Positions 5,620 to 5,643 of a stretch of DNA of 5,643 nucleotides are shown here, one piece after another. How positions within the stretch are numbered: the stretch's first letter is position 1; each line of letters starts with the position of its first letter. This DNA is from Archaeoglobales archaeon (GTDB lineage Archaea; Halobacteriota; Archaeoglobi; Archaeoglobales; Archaeoglobaceae), in NCBI GenBank assembly GCA_003662985.1, contig QMZD01000133.1:1-5643 (forward strand). Reading direction: 5' to 3'. The notes beneath the pieces were generated by a model. That model was not told the origin of the DNA and made no database searches. It was given only the letters and a program-made list of their open reading frames with translations. The position numbers were made by a program, and so were the translations under genes.

Positions 5620-5643
5620 TCATTCACCCCCCAAGTATCTAAC

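Noticed and set aside
1..5643. Mobile element, CRISPR array, tRNA or defence system
   Set aside because: The coding space is almost filled by six housekeeping genes, and neither spacer contains matching structures, terminal repeats or further genes.

Overview
The window is a compact stretch of archaeal chromosome, most likely from a euryarchaeon of the Archaeoglobales (Archaeoglobus/Ferroglobus type). The archaeal call rests on a P0-type L10 with an acidic tail ending GLGALFG, an archaeal-type L1, the L1-L10-L12 gene order, GGTGA-type ribosome binding sites and BRE/TATA-like promoter elements. The genus is an inference from base composition and gene content and is not proven. Every gene I can support lies on the minus strand; the plus-strand open frames are shadows.

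Reading in the direction of transcription (high to low coordinates), the first gene is a complete archaeal citrate synthase (4501-5619). A 150-base AT-rich spacer follows, holding a 19-base AT dyad and a good BRE/TATA promoter. Next is a tight two-gene lysine unit: an LL-diaminopimelate aminotransferase-like enzyme (dapL, 3181-4347) and diaminopimelate decarboxylase (lysA, 1909-3174), 6 bases apart, with the lysA ribosome binding site overlapping the dapL stop. Citrate synthase makes citrate, which can feed 2-oxoglutarate and glutamate synthesis. DapL uses glutamate as amino donor to make LL-diaminopimelate, and LysA carries out the last step to lysine. Epimerase and the earlier dap genes are not in the window.

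A 199-208-base spacer then separates lysA from the ribosomal stalk operon L1 (1053-1700), L10/P0 (31-1053) and L12/P1 (only its first 10 bases, at the window edge). L1 and L10 overlap by one base (TAATG). The spacer contains a triple 9-base repeat, a dyad across the lysA stop codon, a BRE/TATA promoter for the ribosomal operon, and a leader hairpin that looks like an L1-binding autoregulatory site: a lower stem, a lopsided internal loop and a short upper stem, with the stem covering part of the L1 ribosome binding site. L11, often found just before L1 in archaea, is not adjacent here.

Apart from the candidate L1 operator, this is ordinary housekeeping sequence. I see no mobile element, CRISPR array, tRNA, rRNA or new multi-gene system.
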